Shown here piece by piece: positions 1-8,284 of a stretch of DNA of 8,284 bases (its first letter is position 1; each line of letters opens with the position of its first letter). The notes beneath the pieces were generated by a model, which ran no database searches, was not told the DNA's origin, and saw nothing but the letters and a program-made list of their open reading frames with translations. This DNA is from an uncultured Caldilinea sp. (lineage in GTDB: Bacteria; Chloroflexota; Anaerolineae; Caldilineales; Caldilineaceae), in assembly GCF_937128415.1 (NCBI RefSeq), contig NZ_CAKZMJ010000072.1, positions 1-8,284 on the forward strand. Reading direction: 5' to 3'. The translations under genes were made by a program, and so were the position numbers.

Positions 1-402
1 CCCCATGCGCAGCCGGTCGATGAAAGGAATGAGCGGAAAGCGCAGCACGCGGCTCACGCTGTCGAGCGGATAGTTTCGCCCCTGGGTGTGAATGGCGGTG
101 TTAGGGCGGTAGGTCTTCAGCGCGCGCCGAAAGCCGATCTCGTCGAGCAGGGCCAGGATGGCGCGGTCGGAGAGGAAGAGATGATGATAAAAATGTTCAA
201 GCGGCCAATCCCACTCGGGGCGTCCCTTGAAACCGGCGGCCAGCCCACCCAAATAGGAGGCGCTCTCAAAGAGCGTGACGCTGAAGCGACGCTCGCTCGT
301 CGCGCAGGTGAGGTCATACGCAGCCGTCAGGCCGGTCACCCCGCCGCCGACGACGGCGATGCGCACGGCGTCGGCGGCGGCTGGCTGAGCTTCGTAGTTC
401 AT
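1..402 (-). CDS. FAD-dependent oxidoreductase, PPOX/amine-oxidase-like (N-terminal part, cut by window edge)
   Basis: The frame is open from an ATG at 402 to the window edge, giving 134 visible residues. Near the N-terminus is a beta-strand followed by a dinucleotide-binding glycine motif, VVGGGVTGL (about residues 17-25). An acidic residue (E46) ends the second strand, where it would bind the adenosine ribose, and a YLGGLAAGF segment (50-58) follows. This is the FAD-binding Rossmann start of the protoporphyrinogen oxidase/UDP-galactopyranose mutase/amine oxidase superfamily. The stretch WPLEHFYHHLF (66-76) resembles uncharacterised NAD(P)/FAD-dependent oxidoreductases often annotated as PPOX-like. 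Substrate cannot be assigned from this fragment. The ATG lies 36 bases past the stop of the 123-residue Cys protein, in the same frame, so it is probably the last visible gene of a four-gene unit. A purine-rich AAGGA lies almost against the ATG, so the start is reasonable but not certain; an in-frame TTG lies six codons upstream. Confidence 0.82.
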   Translation of the reverse strand, partial: MNYEAQPAAADAVRIAVVGGGVTGLTAAYDLTCATSERRFSVTLFESASYLGGLAAGFKGRPEWDWPLEHFYHHLFLSDRAILALLDEIGFRRALKTYRPNTAIHTQGRNYPLDSVSRVLRFPLIPFIDRLRMG

Positions 403-438
403 GTCCTTGCGGCTATGCAAGAGGATGACGCGTCGACC

Positions 439-810
<372 letters not shown>

Positions 811-853
811 AGAAGATTCAAATTCCTTCCCAAAAGAACCGTTCGTCAACTCC

Positions 854-1339
854 TCACTCGATCTCAAGGTGCACGTTTGGGACTTTGACCCTTTGAAATG
901 GTCCAAGTCCGTTGTGGTCTTCACGTGCGCCAAGCAGTTGATTCAAGTTCGCCAGCAGCTCGGCCGCGTCGACGCCGCGGCTGGCGCAAAGCGCGGCGAG
1001 CGTCGCGTCCGGCTCGACGGCGCAGCTGCTGCACCCTCCCAGATGAAAGCCGGCCAGAATCTGCTGCGCCTGGGGATGGAGCAGCAGCGCCTCGCGCACC
1101 GTCATCTCCGGCGTAAAGCGGGCGTCGCCGGTGCGTTGCAGAAGCTCGACGCGTAGCCGCGCTGTGGTTTCCTCCAGCTGCTCGCGCAGCGTTCGCATCG
1201 ACTCTTCGACTTTGAAGAGCGCACGGTTGTAACGGTCGAGTCGACCGCGGGCGGCGTCGAGCTCTCGCTGTAATTTCCAGGCGTAGGCAAGCGCAAGAAG
1301 CGCCAGCAAGAGCGCTGCAACACTCACAATGGTCGCCAT
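854..1339 (-). CDS. Membrane-anchored DUF1858 (redox disulfide domain) protein
   Basis: This is a 161-residue protein. Residues 2-20 form one hydrophobic helix (Val/Ala/Leu-rich), a likely N-terminal membrane anchor or uncleaved signal. Residues 22-70 are charged with heptad-like spacing and probably form a coiled coil. Residues 74-136 match the DUF1858/hybrid-cluster-associated disulfide domain: FTPEMTVREALLLHP, then a GGCSSC motif (C103, C106), then an ALCASRGVDAAELLANLN segment. In that family the two cysteines are proposed to form a redox disulfide. Stand-alone DUF1858 proteins are usually only about 60-80 residues, so the anchor plus coiled coil is an extra. The open frame runs back to 1501 inside the UPF0173 gene, but the ATG at 1339 has a good ribosome site (GGAAGG, 5-base gap) and begins the hydrophobic helix. 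The gene starts 14 bases after the UPF0173 stop, so the two are almost certainly co-transcribed. Confidence 0.88.
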   Translation of the reverse strand: MATIVSVAALLLALLALAYAWKLQRELDAARGRLDRYNRALFKVEESMRTLREQLEETTARLRVELLQRTGDARFTPEMTVREALLLHPQAQQILAGFHLGGCSSCAVEPDATLAALCASRGVDAAELLANLNQLLGAREDHNGLGPFQRVKVPNVHLEIE

Positions 1340-1344
1340 AGGAG

Positions 1345-1350
1345 CCTTCC
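1345..1350 (-). promoter_or_regulatory. Ribosome binding site deciding the DUF1858 gene start
   Basis: GGAAGG lies five bases before the ATG at 1339, in the short gap after the UPF0173 stop codon at 1354-1356. It supports the internal ATG over the longer open frame reaching 1501. Confidence 0.7.
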
Positions 1351-1353
1351 ACT

Positions 1354-2046
1354 CTAGAACGAAATCGACTCTCCCACCGCCAGCACCGTGCAGTCGATGC
1401 CTGCTTCGCGCATCAACTTCTTGGCGAACGCCTGGGCGTCCACCTCGATCACCGGAAAGGTGTTGTAGTGGCAGGGGATGACGTGCTTCGCTTTGACCCA
1501 CTGCGCTGCAATGACGGCGTCGTCCGGCCCCATGGTGTAGTTGTCGCCGATGGGCAGGATCGCCACGTCGACGCCGCCAAAGTCGCCGATCAATTTCATA
1601 TCGTAGGTGAGCGCCGTGTCGCCGGCGATGTACAGGTCATGGCCGTCGTTGCAGTGAATCAAAAAGCCGTAGGGATTGCCGGCGTAGGTTCCATCGGGCA
1701 GCACGCTGCTGTGATGGGCGATGGTCAATTTGACGCGGCCGAAGGGGAAGGAGTAGCTGCCGCCGGTGTTCATGCCATGCGCCTTATCGACGCCATGGCG
1801 GCCCAACCAGGTGGCGATCTCGAAGTTGCAGATGACCTGCGCGCCGGTCTGTTTGGCGAGTATCACCAGGTCCGCCACGTGATCGCCGTGGCCGTGGGTC
1901 ACCAGAATGAAATCCGCCAGCAGTTCCTGCGCAGTGACCGGCGCCACGGGGTTGTTGGGCTTCAAGAATGGATCGACGATGATTTTAGCGCCATCGACAT
2001 CGATGCCAAAGGTGGCGTGTCCATACCAGGTAATCGTGAGCGACAT
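1354..2046 (-). CDS. UPF0173 family metal-dependent hydrolase (metallo-beta-lactamase fold)
   Basis: This 230-residue protein is full length for the UPF0173/YtkL family. It opens with the family's typical start, a strand plus WYGHATFGID (about 7-16). The metal-binding signature THGHGDHVAD gives H51, H53, D55 and H56. Further likely ligands are the HH pair at 111-112, D143 in the AGDT motif and H193 in PCHYNTFP. GDNYTMGPDDA (168-178) is also family-typical. Members are cytosolic, metal-dependent hydrolases (probably Zn) whose natural substrates are mostly unknown; close fold relatives include UlaG-type lactonases. The start is well supported: GGAGG at 2058-2054 lies seven bases from the ATG. 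It is the first gene after the nuo terminator and leads a unit with the DUF1858 protein, the CxxC protein and the flavoprotein. I see no missing key residue. Confidence 0.93.
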   Translation of the reverse strand: MSLTITWYGHATFGIDVDGAKIIVDPFLKPNNPVAPVTAQELLADFILVTHGHGDHVADLVILAKQTGAQVICNFEIATWLGRHGVDKAHGMNTGGSYSFPFGRVKLTIAHHSSVLPDGTYAGNPYGFLIHCNDGHDLYIAGDTALTYDMKLIGDFGGVDVAILPIGDNYTMGPDDAVIAAQWVKAKHVIPCHYNTFPVIEVDAQAFAKKLMREAGIDCTVLAVGESISF

Positions 2047-2063
2047 GGTTCATCCTCCCTGTG

Positions 2064-2095
2064 ATTTTGACCAGAATGAATCGATCGCGCGTCAA
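2064..2095 (-). promoter_or_regulatory. Weak candidate promoter for the UPF0173 unit
   Basis: A TTGACG (2095-2090) resembles a -35 box. The only reasonable -10 downstream is CAAAAT (2069-2064), at a 20-base spacing, which is too long for a good sigma70 promoter. A promoter is expected somewhere in 2047-2125 because a terminator closes the nuo unit just upstream, but this pair is only a guess. Confidence 0.22.
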
Positions 2096-2125
2096 CGCCA
2101 TCCGTTGAAGTGCAGCTCTCGAACC

Positions 2126-2180
<55 letters not shown>

Positions 2181-2233
2181 ATGTGCAGATAAAGCTCGCC
2201 GGGAACTTGAAGGGGCGCTTCAGAAAACGGTTT

Positions 2234-3106
<873 letters not shown>

Positions 3107-3113
3107 GCCAGTG

Positions 3114-3118
3114 CCTCC
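3114..3118 (-). promoter_or_regulatory. Ribosome binding site deciding the nuoI start
   Basis: A perfect GGAGG lies seven bases before the ATG at 3106. It selects this ATG over the in-frame extension to 3163, whose added residues do not resemble NuoI. Confidence 0.8.
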
Positions 3119-3140
3119 AAAGGTTGCTTCGTCCGGCGAG

Positions 3141-3180
3141 AGCGTCCTGGCGCATGTGCGCAACGGTCGACGCTGCGTCG
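3141..3180 (-). repeat. Nested inverted repeats between nuoCD and nuoI
   Basis: The 95-base gap holds three overlapping dyads. AGCGTC at 3141-3146 pairs with GACGCT at 3169-3174. Inside lies GCGCA-TG-TGCGC at 3150-3161. CGACGC-T-GCGTCG at 3168-3180 competes with the outer stem. No T-tract follows on the minus strand, so this is not an intrinsic terminator. It could be an mRNA stability or processing structure; the role is an inference. Confidence 0.4.
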
Positions 3181-3201
3181 CTCAGCGGGGTGAATTGTCC
3201 T

Positions 3202-5829
<2,628 letters not shown>

Positions 5830-5959
5830 AGAGCTGAATCCCTTGTTTGCAGCTTGCAGCGCACCGTGCAGGTCGCCGCCTTTGTCCGTTTGTTCGACAG
5901 GATAGCTGTTGACTCCTCGTCCACCCTCGAGTCGGTCAGTCCCTTGTGGATTGTGCAAA

Positions 5960-5988
5960 ATTGTACATGATCCGCTTTCGTCTGGCAA
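5960..5988 (-). promoter_or_regulatory. Sigma70-type promoter for the nuo operon
   Basis: TTGCCA (5988-5983) and TACAAT (5965-5960) each match the consensus at five of six positions, with an ideal 17-base spacer. Transcription would start near 5953, leaving a leader of about 120 bases before nuoB. The site lies in the AT-rich gap directly upstream of nuoB. Two similar heptamers, TTGTGCA (5951-5957) and TTGTACA (5961-5967, plus strand), lie ten bases apart over the -10 box and start region and could be an operator; that part is speculative. Confidence 0.6.
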
Positions 5989-6026
5989 CTTTCTATGAAA
6001 TTAACTGATGATATTGAGTCGATTAA

Positions 6027-6052
6027 ATTTTTATCACAACCATCATAAAAAT
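6027..6052. repeat. AT-rich dyad upstream of the nuo promoter
   Basis: A perfect 8-base inverted repeat (ATTTTTAT / ATAAAAAT) has a 10-base centre at 6035-6044. It sits about 40 bases upstream of the -35 box, where an activator site or UP-like element could be. It is also 54 bases past the response-regulator stop, but the stem is all A/T and would be a weak terminator. The rest of the gap 5830-6105 shows only a short GACTC/GAGTC hairpin (5911-5933) in the presumed leader. I see no gene or RNA there. Confidence 0.35.
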
Positions 6053-6105
6053 CACCTGAGTTCTTTGAAAGGAAGCCCGCTCTCAATTCGTCATAGCGAG
6101 GCCGT

Positions 6106-6730
6106 TTACAGCAAGATCAGTCCGGCTCGCATGGCTTTGACGACCGCTTCGGTGCGGCTCTGCGCGCCCAGTTTGGCGAGGATGGCGTTGACGTGAAATT
6201 TGGCGGTGTGATCGCTGACGCCGAGCGCGTGCGCGATCTCCTTGTTGGAGAGTCCTTCAGCCAGCAGGCGCAGCACTTCCAACTCCCGTCCGGTGAGCGG
6301 TTCGACCGGTTCGACCGTAGGGAGAGTCGTTGCCGTCGGTGGGCCGGCCAGCAACGACTCGTCAAAGACAACCAACGCGTACACGACCGCCTGCAACGCC
6401 GCCGCGAGCTGTTCCGCGCGGGCCGTGCGACGCAGCAGCCCGCGCACGCCCGCCGCCCGCACGGCGCCGGCGAGCGCAGGGTCGGCCAGCAGGGCGACGA
6501 CCGGCGTTGCGTGCGCCTCGATGAACTGGATGAGCGCCGAGAGATGGCCGTCGGGCGTCCAGCCCAGATCCCAGAGCACGGCCTCTACGCCGACGAGGGC
6601 GTGCGCAGCAGCTGTGGCCTCTTCTTCGCCAACCTGTCCTGCGACGACGACGCCCGCCGTCTGCGCCAGCAAGGCCGCCAGCCCGGCGCGCGCCAGTGGG
6701 TCTTCGGCTACGATCAGGGTGCGGACGGCT

Positions 6731-6738
<8 letters not shown>
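6106..6738 (-). CDS. NarL/LuxR-family response regulator with atypical receiver
   Basis: This is a 210-residue transcription regulator. Residues 5-120 are a receiver-like domain with the acidic pair E12-D13 and the likely phospho-acceptor D57 in VLWDLGWTPDG. Residues 137-205 are the LuxR-type helix-turn-helix: LTGRELEVLRLLAEGLSNKE, then GVSDHTAKFHVNAILAKLGA. The receiver lacks two usual conserved residues. The Thr/Ser after strand 4 is Leu (L84), and the Lys of the GxxxK motif is Arg (R104). Phosphorylation control may therefore be altered. No histidine kinase is visible. The frame opens at a GTG at 6774, but the GTG at 6738 starts right before the receiver fold and overlaps the ABC exporter stop by 8 bases. 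Neither start has a strong ribosome site, so translation coupling is likely. The regulator probably shares a transcript with the exporter. Confidence 0.85.

Positions 6739-8284
<1,546 letters not shown>

Noticed and set aside
811..933. A longer N-terminus for the double-CxxC protein, starting at 933
   Set aside because: It would overlap the end of the DUF1858 gene by 80 bases, and the added residues look like read-through of another frame. The ATG at 810 is cleaner.
1468..2064. A plus-strand frame opposite the UPF0173 gene
   Set aside because: The minus-strand gene has full catalytic motifs and a strong ribosome site, while the opposing frame has no recognisable domain.
5830..5988. A 53-residue N-terminal extension of NuoB
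   Set aside because: The extension covers the promoter and leader and has no resemblance to NuoB. The ATG at 5829 has an upstream ribosome site.
6027..6052. The A/T dyad as a terminator for the exporter-regulator unit
   Set aside because: The stem has only A-T pairs and a 10-base loop, so it would be too weak. Read-through into the nuo operon cannot be excluded.

Overview
The window is bacterial, GC-rich and densely coded. All eight protein genes I can support lie on the minus strand. The gene mix points to an aerobic or facultative Chloroflexota member, perhaps of the Caldilineae/Anaerolineae type. That mix is nuoB followed by a fused nuoCD and a long-tailed nuoI, a UPF0173 hydrolase, a small DUF1858 redox protein and a PPOX-like FAD oxidoreductase. 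The phylum assignment is an inference from protein style; there is no rRNA or other marker in the window.

Layout in the direction of transcription, from high to low coordinates. (1) 8284-6106: the C-terminal 517 residues of an ABCB-type multidrug/lipid exporter half-transporter, cut by the window edge. It overlaps by 8 bases a NarL/LuxR-type response regulator with an atypical receiver domain. (2) 6105-5830: an AT-rich 276-base gap with a good sigma70-type promoter (-35 at 5988-5983, -10 at 5965-5960) and an 8-bp dyad. (3) 5829-2234: nuoB, nuoCD and nuoI, the quinone-reducing (Q) module of complex I, closed by a clear intrinsic terminator at 2164-2126. No membrane subunits and no NADH-oxidising subunits are present here. 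(4) 2046-1: a second unit of four genes. In order these are a UPF0173 metallo-beta-lactamase-fold hydrolase, a membrane-anchored DUF1858 protein with a CxxC pair, a 123-residue protein with two CxxC pairs that I do not recognise, and the start of an FAD-dependent oxidoreductase cut by the other window edge.

Functionally, NuoB, NuoCD and NuoI would carry electrons through clusters N6a, N6b and N2 to quinone. The electron donor and the proton-pumping arm must be encoded elsewhere. NuoB and NuoI both carry extra C-terminal tails, and the NuoI tail is long and strongly Lys/Glu/Ala-rich. The second unit pairs two small cysteine proteins with a metal hydrolase and a flavoprotein. It is the best candidate here for an undescribed thiol or Fe-S related system, but that reading is an inference from gene order and motifs.
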